Of a stretch of 64,000 nt of DNA, positions 52,773 to 60,643 are shown in pieces. The translations under genes were made by a program, and so were the position numbers. The notes beneath the pieces are model-generated. The model saw only the letters and a list, made by a program, of their open reading frames with translations. It ran no database searches and was not told where the DNA came from. The stretch covers positions 5,306,001 to 5,370,000 of the forward strand of contig NC_004722.1 in the NCBI RefSeq assembly GCF_000007825.1, read 5' to 3'. The first letter of the stretch is position 1, and every line of letters starts with the position of its first letter. Source of the stretch: Bacillus cereus ATCC 14579 (lineage in GTDB: Bacteria > Bacillota > Bacilli > Bacillales > Bacillaceae_G).

Positions 52773-53729
52773 ATTTCCAAACAAGATTAGGAAATCGCTA
52801 TAGCCTTCTTTCTCTAATTCCTCTTTTGGAATAAATCGAAGAGCTGCGGAATTAATACAGTAACGAAGGCCATTTGGTCCTGGACCATCTGGAAATACGT
52901 GCCCAAGATGTGAATCTCCTTCTTTACTTCTCACTTCTGTACGTGTCATATTATGACTCACATCCATCTTTTCTTTCACACTTGCTGACATCACTGGTTT
53001 TGTAAAACTAGGCCATCCACATCCACTATCAAATTTATCTAGAGAAGTAAACAACGGCTCACCTGAAACGATGTCTACATAAAGACCTTCCTCTTTATGG
53101 TTCCAATACTCATTTCGAAATGGTGGTTCTGTACCATTTTCCTGTGTTACATAATACTGCATCTCATTGAGTTTTTCTTTTAAATGAGCATTATCCTTTG
53201 GCCAATGTTGCTTAATAAAAGCATCTCGTCCTGAGCCTTTACGATATAACTCATAGCGGAATGTGTTTTTCTTATGGTATCCTTGGTGATATTCTTCAGC
53301 TGGATAAAATGTAGCTGCTGGTAGTATTTTTGTCGCAATTGGTTTTGAAAAGCGTCCACTCTGCTCAAGCTCTTCTTTTGAGGCCTCTGCTTTTTTATGT
53401 TGTTCTTCATTATGATAAAAAATCACCGTTTCATAAGACTGTCCGCGGTCGTGGAATTGTCCACCAATATCGGTCGGATCAATTTGTCTCCAATATATAT
53501 TTAACAATTCCTCATACGGCATTTTATTTGCATCAAATGTAATTTGTACTGCCTCATAATGTCCCGTCGTTTCTGAACATACTTCTTTATACGTTGGATT
53601 CTCTTTATGACCACCTGTGTAGCCAGAAACAACCTTTATAATCCCTTCCATCTCTTCAAATGGCGAAACCATACACCAGAAGCACCCTCCAGCAAATGTA
53701 GCCAATTCTACCTTTTCATTTACAGCCAT
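52764..53729 (-). CDS. msrAB: Bifunctional peptide methionine sulfoxide reductase MsrA-MsrB
   Basis: Residues 1-165 form MsrA with the catalytic GGCFWC (Cys16), GYTGG and the DPTDIGGQFHDRGQSYETVIFY segment. Residues 175-321 form MsrB with GEPLFTSLDKFDSGCGWPSFTKP, SHLGHVF and the catalytic RYCINS (Cys291). The usual zinc-binding CxxC pairs of MsrB are not evident. The fusion reduces both S- and R-methionine sulfoxide in proteins. It has a GGGGTGA ribosome site and its own terminator. Confidence 0.95.
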   Translation of the reverse strand: MAVNEKVELATFAGGCFWCMVSPFEEMEGIIKVVSGYTGGHKENPTYKEVCSETTGHYEAVQITFDANKMPYEELLNIYWRQIDPTDIGGQFHDRGQSYETVIFYHNEEQHKKAEASKEELEQSGRFSKPIATKILPAATFYPAEEYHQGYHKKNTFRYELYRKGSGRDAFIKQHWPKDNAHLKEKLNEMQYYVTQENGTEPPFRNEYWNHKEEGLYVDIVSGEPLFTSLDKFDSGCGWPSFTKPVMSASVKEKMDVSHNMTRTEVRSKEGDSHLGHVFPDGPGPNGLRYCINSAALRFIPKEELEKEGYSDFLILFGNKK

Positions 53730-53787
53730 TACTTCACCCCTATTCTATGTTCTGCTTACAGTATGGCATAAGAAACATCATATTATA

Positions 53788-53820
53788 AAAGAAAAAGCAC
53801 CGAACATCGATGCTTTTTCT
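53788..53820 (-). terminator. Terminator of the AI-2E-family gene... minus-strand hairpin
   Basis: On the minus strand AGAAAAAGCATCGA pairs with TCGGTGCTTTTTCT, with wobble pairs, around TGT and ends TTTTA. It follows the AI-2E-family gene and precedes msrAB. Confidence 0.8.
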
Positions 53821-54864
53821 TTACTTCACTTTATTTTTTCCAACATCCTTCTCCATTTCATCACTTGTCACGTCTAAAACATCTAATAAGAAGATGAAGA
53901 TTGGAATACCGATAATTAATCCCCATACACCTAAGAAGTGTTCTGAGAAGATTAATACCATAAATGTATAGAAAATCGGTAAATTTGTTTTTTGCGACAT
54001 AAACTTCGGGTTTAATACGTAACTTTCAAGCGCATGAATCACTGTTACGATAACCAAAATATAAACAACGTACATGATACCGCCAATATTGTAAGCAATC
54101 ATACAAAGTGGGAACAACGAAATGATAACCCCCGCTACTGGAATTAAGCCAAGCAAGAAAATCATTAACGCTAAACCTAATAATTGCGGGAATCCTAATA
54201 TCCATAATGCGATAACTGAAAGAACACAGTTAACAACAGCAATTAAAAATTGCGCTTCGATTACCTTTCCAAATGAACGTGCAAATTTCTTTCCGAAGTA
54301 CTCAATTTCAGTATAGAAAATTGCAAGCCTGCTTTCTTTAAACTTTGCAGTAAAACCGACAATACGAGATTTTTCTAATAAGAAAAACAAACTCAAAATT
54401 AAAGAAAGTAAAACTTGAAGGCCAAATTTACCAACATTCGTAATCGATTTATACAAAATGTCTACGCCTTGTCCTACATATTTAGAAAGCTCCATATGAT
54501 TGACAGCATTAACTGCATACTTAATTAGTTCACTATCTGGTGGGTTTCTTAAAAATACATTGAATTGGTAAATCAGTTGTGAAATTTGTATCGTCAATAC
54601 TGGTAAATATTTAAATAGCGTAATAGCAATTCCACCAATTAACATTACATATAGAAATGCTATAATAATTTTTCGATTAATAGGCATGAAATGATCTAAT
54701 TTGCGTGAAATAAACTTTTGGAATCGATCCATTAAATACGTGAGAATAAACGTAATTAATATTAAATTCAACATACTTTGCAGCCCGTATAACACGAGAG
54801 CAAGTATTACTAATACGAGTAACCTCTGAAATCCTTTGCTTTGAAACAGGTTTTTTATTTGCAT
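53821..54864 (-). CDS. AI-2E family (UPF0118) membrane permease
   Basis: The 347-residue protein has about seven to eight hydrophobic helices. Conserved family segments include the first helix pair, FGLQVLLSLILSLFFLLE, and GFPQLLGLALMIFLLGLIPVAGVIIS near residue 230, then an ESYVLNPKFMSQKTNLP segment. Members export small molecules, and some act as Na+(Li+)/H+ antiporters. A signalling role in AI-2 transport is proven only for few. Its substrate here is unknown. It has no operon partner. Confidence 0.85.
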   Translation of the reverse strand: MQIKNLFQSKGFQRLLVLVILALVLYGLQSMLNLILITFILTYLMDRFQKFISRKLDHFMPINRKIIIAFLYVMLIGGIAITLFKYLPVLTIQISQLIYQFNVFLRNPPDSELIKYAVNAVNHMELSKYVGQGVDILYKSITNVGKFGLQVLLSLILSLFFLLEKSRIVGFTAKFKESRLAIFYTEIEYFGKKFARSFGKVIEAQFLIAVVNCVLSVIALWILGFPQLLGLALMIFLLGLIPVAGVIISLFPLCMIAYNIGGIMYVVYILVIVTVIHALESYVLNPKFMSQKTNLPIFYTFMVLIFSEHFLGVWGLIIGIPIFIFLLDVLDVTSDEMEKDVGKNKVK

Positions 54865-55186
54865 AATCGACGAATACTCTCTCCTGTCCTATAAACTAAA
54901 ACGTTAATAAGTAGATTTCTCTCTCTTTTCTACTTTTAATTATTCATTCATATTAAGATTTTTATAAACTCATTATATGCCTACCTTACCAGGTATATAG
55001 TAGCCTACTTCTTATTTTACAATACAATGACCTAATTCAAAACGTATTCTACATAGTATTAATGAAGATTTAAGGAAACTTACATTTTTTAATAGGTCTT
55101 ACCACTACTGTAACATAAAAAGCAAGCTATCAGTAGAAATCTGTCCTACAAATAGCTTGCTTTTCTTATTTTTTAAGTAAGTTTTA
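54865..55186. other. Intergenic region between lrgB and the AI-2E-family gene
   Basis: It contains the lrgAB terminator at 55118-55163 and the promoter region of the AI-2E-family gene. A small TACCTTACCAGGTA-type dyad lies near 54983. I see no gene. Confidence 0.4.
55118..55163 (-). terminator. Terminator of lrgAB
   Basis: On the minus strand AAAAGCAAGCTAT pairs with ATAGCTTGCTTTT around a 20-base loop, followed by TTATG. A U tract is built into the right arm. Confidence 0.75.
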
Positions 55187-55885
55187 CTATCCAATGAATG
55201 GCATGAACATTGGGATGACAACTACTGTTACAACCCCAACTACCGTTACAGCAATACTTGCCATCGCTGCCTCTACCTCACCCATTTCAATTCCTACTGC
55301 AACTCCTAATGCATGACCCGCTGTTCCAAGTGCTAAACCTTTTGCAATCGGATGTTTCACTCTAAATGTTTTTAAGAATAATGCTCCTAATGCGTATACG
55401 ATAACTGCGTTGAAAATAACTGCAAACGATGTAATTGCTGGAATACCACCAATACTTTCTGAAATTGGTAACGCAATTGCTGTTGTTGCTGCTTGTGGTA
55501 GCATTGAATTCATTACTGCTGTATCTAAACCGATTGCTTTTGCAACAATGAACACGACAATTACTGAGCAAATAGATCCAACCACGATAGCTGATAAAAT
55601 TTGCCACCAATATTTTTTCAACTTATCAACTTGTTTATATAGTGGGATAGCGAATGCAATTGTTGCTGGCTCTAAGAAGAAACTAATCATTTTTCCGCCA
55701 GTATTATATTCTTCAAAAGTAAAGTTACCTACCTTTAGAAATACAATCCCTAATACCATCGCTACGAATAATGGTGTAAATAGGAAGAACCCTTTTGAAT
55801 GCTTGAATAATAATGTTCCGATTCCGTATGCGATTAATGAAACGACGATTCCGAAATATGGAGTCATTGTGCTTGCCATGTTCAT
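55187..55885 (-). CDS. lrgB: LrgB/PftB-type membrane protein
   Basis: The 232-residue LrgB-family protein has six to eight helices. KISFFLEPATIAFAIPLYKQ, SMLPQAATTAIALPISESIGGIPAITSFAVIFNA and GTAGHALGVAVG are conserved segments. It is encoded 29 bp after lrgA. LrgAB was named for murein hydrolase control in S. aureus, while the B. subtilis homologues (PftAB) take up pyruvate under LytST control. The second role fits the metabolic-type regulation seen here. Confidence 0.92.
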   Translation of the reverse strand: MNMASTMTPYFGIVVSLIAYGIGTLLFKHSKGFFLFTPLFVAMVLGIVFLKVGNFTFEEYNTGGKMISFFLEPATIAFAIPLYKQVDKLKKYWWQILSAIVVGSICSVIVVFIVAKAIGLDTAVMNSMLPQAATTAIALPISESIGGIPAITSFAVIFNAVIVYALGALFLKTFRVKHPIAKGLALGTAGHALGVAVGIEMGEVEAAMASIAVTVVGVVTVVVIPMFMPFIG

Positions 55886-55914
55886 TACCTCCCAACAATA
55901 TATAAATACAATGG

Positions 55915-56346
55915 TTACGCAACCTTTCCGTGCTTGCGTCCTTTATTTACTACTTTCAATTCTTTTATATCTTCTGTTTCTTTTTCATCTTTTCCTAAAA
56001 TAAATTGTGCAAATAATCCTGTTACAGCGAGTAAAATAACTGTCGCTACAACAATTACAGTTAAAATTTGTACAAAGTATTGCCCCATTACACCAAGAGA
56101 ATTAATAACTGAAATACCTGATGGGACGAATAAGAATCCAATAATACCTGTTAAAGCTGTTCCGAGTGATTCAACTTGCTCCAATTTAATAACTTTTAAA
56201 CATAATAGACTAAATAAAATAACTAACCCGATTACCGATGAAGGCATTGGAATTGGTAAATGTGTTGCAATAATATTAGAAATTAACATAATAGCTGAAA
56301 ATATGAATGCTTGTAATAAGAAACTATATACTTTTTTCGTACTCAT
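55915..56346 (-). CDS. lrgA: LrgA/PftA-type membrane protein
   Basis: This 143-residue protein starts at the ATG preceded by AGAGGTGG; a longer open frame from 56427 lacks a ribosome site. It has four helices with the holin-like LrgA/CidA pattern ([37 protein letters not shown]). It forms one transcription unit with lrgB. A cre-like site and a weak -35 lie upstream, consistent with catabolite repression and activation by LytR. Confidence 0.92.
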
Positions 56347-56382
56347 TTTGGCCACCTCTTTCGATTTGGTACCTTTATTGTA

Positions 56383-56413
56383 TAGGATACAACCGCCCAA
56401 GTAAGCGTTTACA
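56383..56413 (-). promoter_or_regulatory. lrgAB promoter with cre-like site
   Basis: On the minus strand TGTAAACGCTTACT (56400-56413) matches the CcpA consensus TGWAANCGNTNWCA at all but the last base. A TACAAT box lies about 17 bp further, with only a poor -35 (CTTACT), as expected for an activated promoter. Confidence 0.6.
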
Positions 56414-56464
56414 TAACGGGACGTCAAATATACAGAATCAGTTACAAATATAAAAGGATGAAAT

Positions 56465-56496
56465 ACAAAAGCTGCTCCTTAAATACGAAGCAGCTT
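56465..56496 (-). terminator. Terminator of lytSR
   Basis: AAGCTGCT pairs with AGCAGCTT across the lytR stop codon, followed on the minus strand by TTTTGTATTT. Confidence 0.7.
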
Positions 56497-57219
56497 CTTG
56501 AGTTCTTTTGCATATGTACGACTAACAGGTACTTTTGATCCTTCTTTCATAATTAAATTATAAGTAGAGTTAAACCATGGCTGAATTTCAGTAATATGAT
56601 TAATATTTGCAATAAAGCTACGATGAACACGCATGAAACTTACTTGCGGCAACTTCTTTTCCAAAATCACAAGTGTATCGTGTGTTACATATGTTTCCCT
56701 CATTGTTTTTACTGTCACTTTTCCGTCCACAAGTCCTACATATACAATATCTTCAATATTAACAAGTACGATTGATTCTTCAATTGGTAATGCTAATTTA
56801 TGCATCTCTACTGTTACATCTGTCCCCTTTATTTCGTGCTTCGTTTCTATTTGCGATTGTTTTTGTTTTTTATACTTCTTTAATGTCTGCACAATACGCT
56901 CTTCATCAAATGGTTTTAAAATGTAGTCTAACGCATCTACTTCAAATGCTTGCAGTGCATATTGATCATAGGCAGTAGCAAATACAATTGCAGGTGGATT
57001 TTTCATCTTCTTTAATATATTGGCGATTTCAAATCCGTTATCATCGGATAATTGAATATCTAAAAACACAATATCTGGTCTACTTTGCATTAGTTCTTCT
57101 AATGCGTCTTCCACACAATCAGCCTCACCAATTATCTCAACTTCTTTCGTTCTCTCTAATAAATACTTTAGTTCATCACGTGCTAACATTTCATCGTCAA
57201 CTACTAATACTTTTAACAA
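56479..57219 (-). CDS. lytR: LytR/LytT response regulator (LytTR family)
   Basis: The receiver has VVDDE, phospho-acceptor Asp54 in DIVFLDIQLSDDNG and the Lys in ILKPF. The LytTR DNA-binding domain covers about residues 145-246 (FMRVHRSFIANINHITEI). It overlaps the lytS 3' end by 23 bp and lies directly upstream of lrgAB. LytR activates lrgAB in response to LytS, which in B. subtilis reports external pyruvate. It is the intact counterpart of the degenerate regulator at 26769. Confidence 0.94.
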   Translation of the reverse strand: MLKVLVVDDEMLARDELKYLLERTKEVEIIGEADCVEDALEELMQSRPDIVFLDIQLSDDNGFEIANILKKMKNPPAIVFATAYDQYALQAFEVDALDYILKPFDEERIVQTLKKYKKQKQSQIETKHEIKGTDVTVEMHKLALPIEESIVLVNIEDIVYVGLVDGKVTVKTMRETYVTHDTLVILEKKLPQVSFMRVHRSFIANINHITEIQPWFNSTYNLIMKEGSKVPVSRTYAKELKKLLRI

Positions 57220-58966
57220 TCTGTTCTTCCTCCCCTACTTTTTTTGGAATAACAAAAGTAATCTCTGTCCCCTCATTTAATTCACTTTCGATATGAAGCA
57301 TCGTTTCTTTTCCAAATAATCCAATAAGACGTTCATTAATATTATATAAAGCTGTTCCAGTCCCTTTCTTTGACGAAACTACCATCTTTCCTAATTGTTC
57401 TAAACGTTCTTCCTCAATTCCCTGTCCATTATCTTTTACTTCAAAATGAACCATACCCTCTTTTTCAAAAACATGCACTTCTACTTCACATACTGGTTGC
57501 TTCTTCGGAAAAGCGTGTCGCAATGCATTTTCAACCAATAGTTGAAGAACAAATGGTGGTACTAAAGTTGTCTTTAGCTCGTCCTCAATATACATCTTTA
57601 CCTCATACTTATTTGGGAACCTTGCTTGTTCTAAGGATAGATATGCCTGTACATGGTTTAATTCTTGTTCTAGTGGAATCAATAACTGACGTGCCCCTTG
57701 CAAATTACATCGGAAATATACGCTAAGCTGTAATAATAACTTCCTTGCTTTTTCTACATCTGTTCGGCATAAAGCTGATACTGTATTAATCGCATTAAAT
57801 AAAAAGTGCGGGTTAATTTGCGCTTGTAATGCTTTTATCTCCGCATCTTGAAGTAATTTACTTTGCAACTCAGCTTCTCCTAACTCTAACTGCGTGGAGA
57901 ATATTTTTGCTAACCCTTCTGCTAATTCTTCTTCAACGCGACTTAACTGGTTAGGATTTTTAAAATACAGTTTTAATGTCCCTATCGTATTTCCATGCGA
58001 AGTTAGTGGAATAACAATCGCCGCTTGCAAAGGGCATCCTTCATGTTGACAATTAATGACCTCACGTGATTTTGCTTTCATTATTTGCCCTGTATGTAAA
58101 ACTTCTTTCGACAAACCAGTTATTAAACTATGTGAAGGAATATGGTGATCTGATGCTAATCCAACATGAGCTAATATTTTCTCTGTATCTGTTAAGGATA
58201 CCGCATCTGTTCCTGGAAAACGGTGAATAATTTGTGCCACATGCTTACATGATTCTTCTGTTAAGCCTTGGCGAAAATATGGTAACGTTTTATCTGCAAT
58301 ACGTAATACCTTATGAGTCTGAAGTGCCTTTGCGTTCTCTTCCTGACGCAAAATAGCTTGTATCATAGAAAGTAAAATAAAACTTCCAAAACTATTTACA
58401 AGGATCATTGGTATCGCAATTGTTTTCACAATGCTCATTCCATCCTCTACAATTAATAGGATCATAATCATTTCTAAAGAAACGATAAAAACACTTAAAA
58501 TCGCTGAAAACTTAGGAGTAATTGTACGATTATACTTTTTGAAAATGTATCCAATATACCCCGTTATAACACCTGCTAAAATTGACGAGATTGCACAACT
58601 TAGAGCTGTCGTCCCTCCAAGCATATAACGGTGAATACCAGCAATTGATCCTACCCCAATTCCGACGATAGGACCACCAAGCAATCCACTAATTCCAACA
58701 CCCATAATACGTGTATTCGCAATGGTACTCGATGATGAAACACCTTGTAACCAATTTTCATTCATAATCGTATTTCCTGCTATTTCAATCCCAGTGTAAT
58801 TGCTTACAATTGTAAATACCGAAAAAATACAAATAAGCTTAAGCTTATCTACATAGCCATCCTGTTTATGAAGGAGGCGTCTGAAAGTTTTAATATGAGA
58901 GAGTAAAAATCCTAAAATAACTATAAGTCCGACTCGTTCAATCATCATGAGTACTAAATTTAGCAT
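57197..58966 (-). CDS. lytS: LytS sensor histidine kinase
   Basis: The 589-residue protein has five to six N-terminal helices of the 5TMR_LYT sensor (GVGISGLLGGPIVGIGVGSIAGIHRY), a GAF domain (about 225-365), the His_kinase region with ALQAQINPHFLFNAINTV, where His is the phosphorylation site, and a HATPase with ENALRHAFP and the GTGTALYNINERL loop. It controls lrgAB with LytR. The overlap with lytR implies coupled translation. Confidence 0.95.
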   Translation of the reverse strand: MLNLVLMMIERVGLIVILGFLLSHIKTFRRLLHKQDGYVDKLKLICIFSVFTIVSNYTGIEIAGNTIMNENWLQGVSSSSTIANTRIMGVGISGLLGGPIVGIGVGSIAGIHRYMLGGTTALSCAISSILAGVITGYIGYIFKKYNRTITPKFSAILSVFIVSLEMIMILLIVEDGMSIVKTIAIPMILVNSFGSFILLSMIQAILRQEENAKALQTHKVLRIADKTLPYFRQGLTEESCKHVAQIIHRFPGTDAVSLTDTEKILAHVGLASDHHIPSHSLITGLSKEVLHTGQIMKAKSREVINCQHEGCPLQAAIVIPLTSHGNTIGTLKLYFKNPNQLSRVEEELAEGLAKIFSTQLELGEAELQSKLLQDAEIKALQAQINPHFLFNAINTVSALCRTDVEKARKLLLQLSVYFRCNLQGARQLLIPLEQELNHVQAYLSLEQARFPNKYEVKMYIEDELKTTLVPPFVLQLLVENALRHAFPKKQPVCEVEVHVFEKEGMVHFEVKDNGQGIEEERLEQLGKMVVSSKKGTGTALYNINERLIGLFGKETMLHIESELNEGTEITFVIPKKVGEEEQIVKSISS

Positions 58967-59081
58967 CTTTGATTCATTCCTTTTTATTTAGTTAGTTTTA
59001 TTATGGGAAAATAATGAAGTCGGCGTCAAGAAGAACGAAATGTTTTTTGAAATATTTTACACATAATAACTTCCTCTTTAT

Positions 59082-59111
59082 TTGACAATACATATAGAAG
59101 AGTGCTAAAAA
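59082..59111 (+). promoter_or_regulatory. Promoter of the pyrimidine-type leader and MFS gene
   Basis: TTGACA (59082-59087) is followed after 18 bp by an extended -10, TGCTAAAAA (59103-59111). Transcription would begin close to 59118, just before the attenuator. Confidence 0.5.
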
Positions 59112-59117
59112 TAAAGT

Positions 59118-59254
59118 AATATAATACAGTCCTTTAACCCAACCCCGTGAGGTTGAGAAGGAAGTCGGAATACAATATACGTATGTTCTTTTCTTGGGGA
59201 TACGTATGCTTTTTTGGCCTTCTCATCATATCAGGTGAGAAGGCCTTTTGTTAT
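59118..59254 (+). promoter_or_regulatory. PyrR-type attenuator leader
   Basis: The first hairpin has lower stem TCCTT/AAGGA (59130-59134, 59158-59162), an internal purine bulge, upper stem CAACC/GGTTG and hexaloop CCGTGA (59145-59150). This fits the CNGNGA loop of PyrR binding sites. TGAGAAGG (59154-59161) can alternatively pair with CCTTCTCA (59218-59225), reinforced by ATACGTAT at 59177 and 59200, as antiterminator. A terminator follows: GGCCTTCTCA/TGAGAAGGCC at 59216-59245 plus TTTTGTTATT. The three structures are mutually exclusive in the pyr manner. Confidence 0.78.
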
Positions 59255-59292
59255 TCTTCCATAGCGACTGTAGAAAATAAGGAGGAGTAATA

Positions 59293-60591
59293 ATGAACGT
59301 CACTACTGATGTACAACAAACAACAGAGGAGACAAAAGCGAAAAGATATAAAACATTATTTGGTTCTGCGCTAGGATATGCAGCAGAAGGTTTAGATATG
59401 TTGCTATTATCGTTCGTACTTGTCTATATTTTAAAAGAGTTTCACTTAAGTCCTGTTGAAGGTGGAAACTTAACTTTAGCTACCACAATAGGAATGTTAA
59501 TTGGTTCTTATTTATTTGGATTTATTGCTGATTTATTTGGCCGTATTCGTACAATGGCCTTCACAATCTTACTGTTTTCACTAGCAACCGCACTCATTTA
59601 TTTCGCAACAGACTACTGGCAATTATTAATTCTGCGCTTTTTAGTTGGAATGGGAGTTGGTGGTGAATTCGGAATCGGAATGGCCATCGTAACAGAAACA
59701 TGGTCTAAAGAAATGCGCGCTAAAGCGACATCTGTTGTTGCACTTGGATGGCAATTTGGTGTACTGATTGCTTCACTCCTTCCAGCATTTATTGTCCCAC
59801 ACTTTGGATGGAGAGCCGTTTTCTTATTTGGATTAATTCCAGCTTTACTAGCTGTCTATGTCCGTAAAAGTTTAAGTGAACCGAAAATATGGGAGCAAAA
59901 ACAACGCTACAAAAAGGAGCTATTGCAAAAAGAAGCTGCAGGTAAATTAACAACTACTGAAGCAGAACAACTAAAACATATAAAAAAATTTCCACTTCGA
60001 AAGTTATTTGCCAATAAAAAAGTAACAATTACAACAATTGGTCTTATTATTATGTCGTTCATCCAAAACTTCGGATATTACGGAATCTTCACATGGATGC
60101 CCACTATTTTAGCAAATAAATATAACTATACATTAGCAAAAGCAAGTGGCTGGATGTTCATTTCTACCATCGGTATGCTAATTGGAATTGCAATCTTTGG
60201 TATTCTAGCTGATAAAATTGGTCGACGTAAAACTTTTGCAATCTATTATATTGGCGGTACAGTATACTGTCTCATTTACTTCTTCTTATTCACAGATTCA
60301 ACATTATTATTATGGGGAAGTGCATTGCTTGGATTCTTTGCAAATGGAATGATGGGAGGATTTGGAGCAATTTTAGCTGAAAACTATCCTGCTGAAGCTC
60401 GCTCTACCGCCGAAAACTTTATTTTCGGTACAGGACGTGGACTAGCTGGATTTGGGCCTGTTATTATTGGCTTACTTGCTACAGGTGGCAACCTACTTGG
60501 AGCATTGTCCTTGATTTTTATCATCTACCCAATCGGGTTAATTACAATGCTACTATGTGTACCAGAAACAAAGGGAAAAGTATTAGATTAA
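59293..60591 (+). CDS. MFS transporter, probably pyrimidine-regulated
   Basis: The 432-residue protein has twelve helices. The helix 2-3 loop motif is FGFIADLFGRIRT and its repeat after helix 8 is GILADKIGRRKTF. It belongs to the aromatic acid/sugar-acid branch of MFS (GMGVGGEFGIGMAIVTETW; AENYPAEARSTAENFIFGTGRG). A soluble basic loop joins the halves. AAGGAGGAG precedes the ATG. The upstream leader looks like a PyrR attenuator, which would shut off expression when UMP is plentiful. Import of a pyrimidine precursor such as orotate or dihydroorotate, or of a nucleoside, is therefore a reasonable guess, not shown by the protein sequence. Confidence 0.88.
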   Translation: MNVTTDVQQTTEETKAKRYKTLFGSALGYAAEGLDMLLLSFVLVYILKEFHLSPVEGGNLTLATTIGMLIGSYLFGFIADLFGRIRTMAFTILLFSLATALIYFATDYWQLLILRFLVGMGVGGEFGIGMAIVTETWSKEMRAKATSVVALGWQFGVLIASLLPAFIVPHFGWRAVFLFGLIPALLAVYVRKSLSEPKIWEQKQRYKKELLQKEAAGKLTTTEAEQLKHIKKFPLRKLFANKKVTITTIGLIIMSFIQNFGYYGIFTWMPTILANKYNYTLAKASGWMFISTIGMLIGIAIFGILADKIGRRKTFAIYYIGGTVYCLIYFFLFTDSTLLLWGSALLGFFANGMMGGFGAILAENYPAEARSTAENFIFGTGRGLAGFGPVIIGLLATGGNLLGALSLIFIIYPIGLITMLLCVPETKGKVLD

Positions 60592-60643
60592 ACGTAAAAG
60601 AGGAAGCATCTCATTTAAGATGCTTCCTCTTTTACGTTTTTAT
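60590..60643. terminator. Bidirectional terminator between the MFS and BCCT genes
   Basis: A 22-bp perfect stem (arms 60590-60611 and 60618-60639) with loop CATTTA and A/T flanks separates the converging genes. Confidence 0.93.

Noticed and set aside
55934..56404. 156-codon frame antisense to lrgA
   Set aside because: No ribosome site or recognisable domain; the lrgA frame on the other strand explains the open reading.
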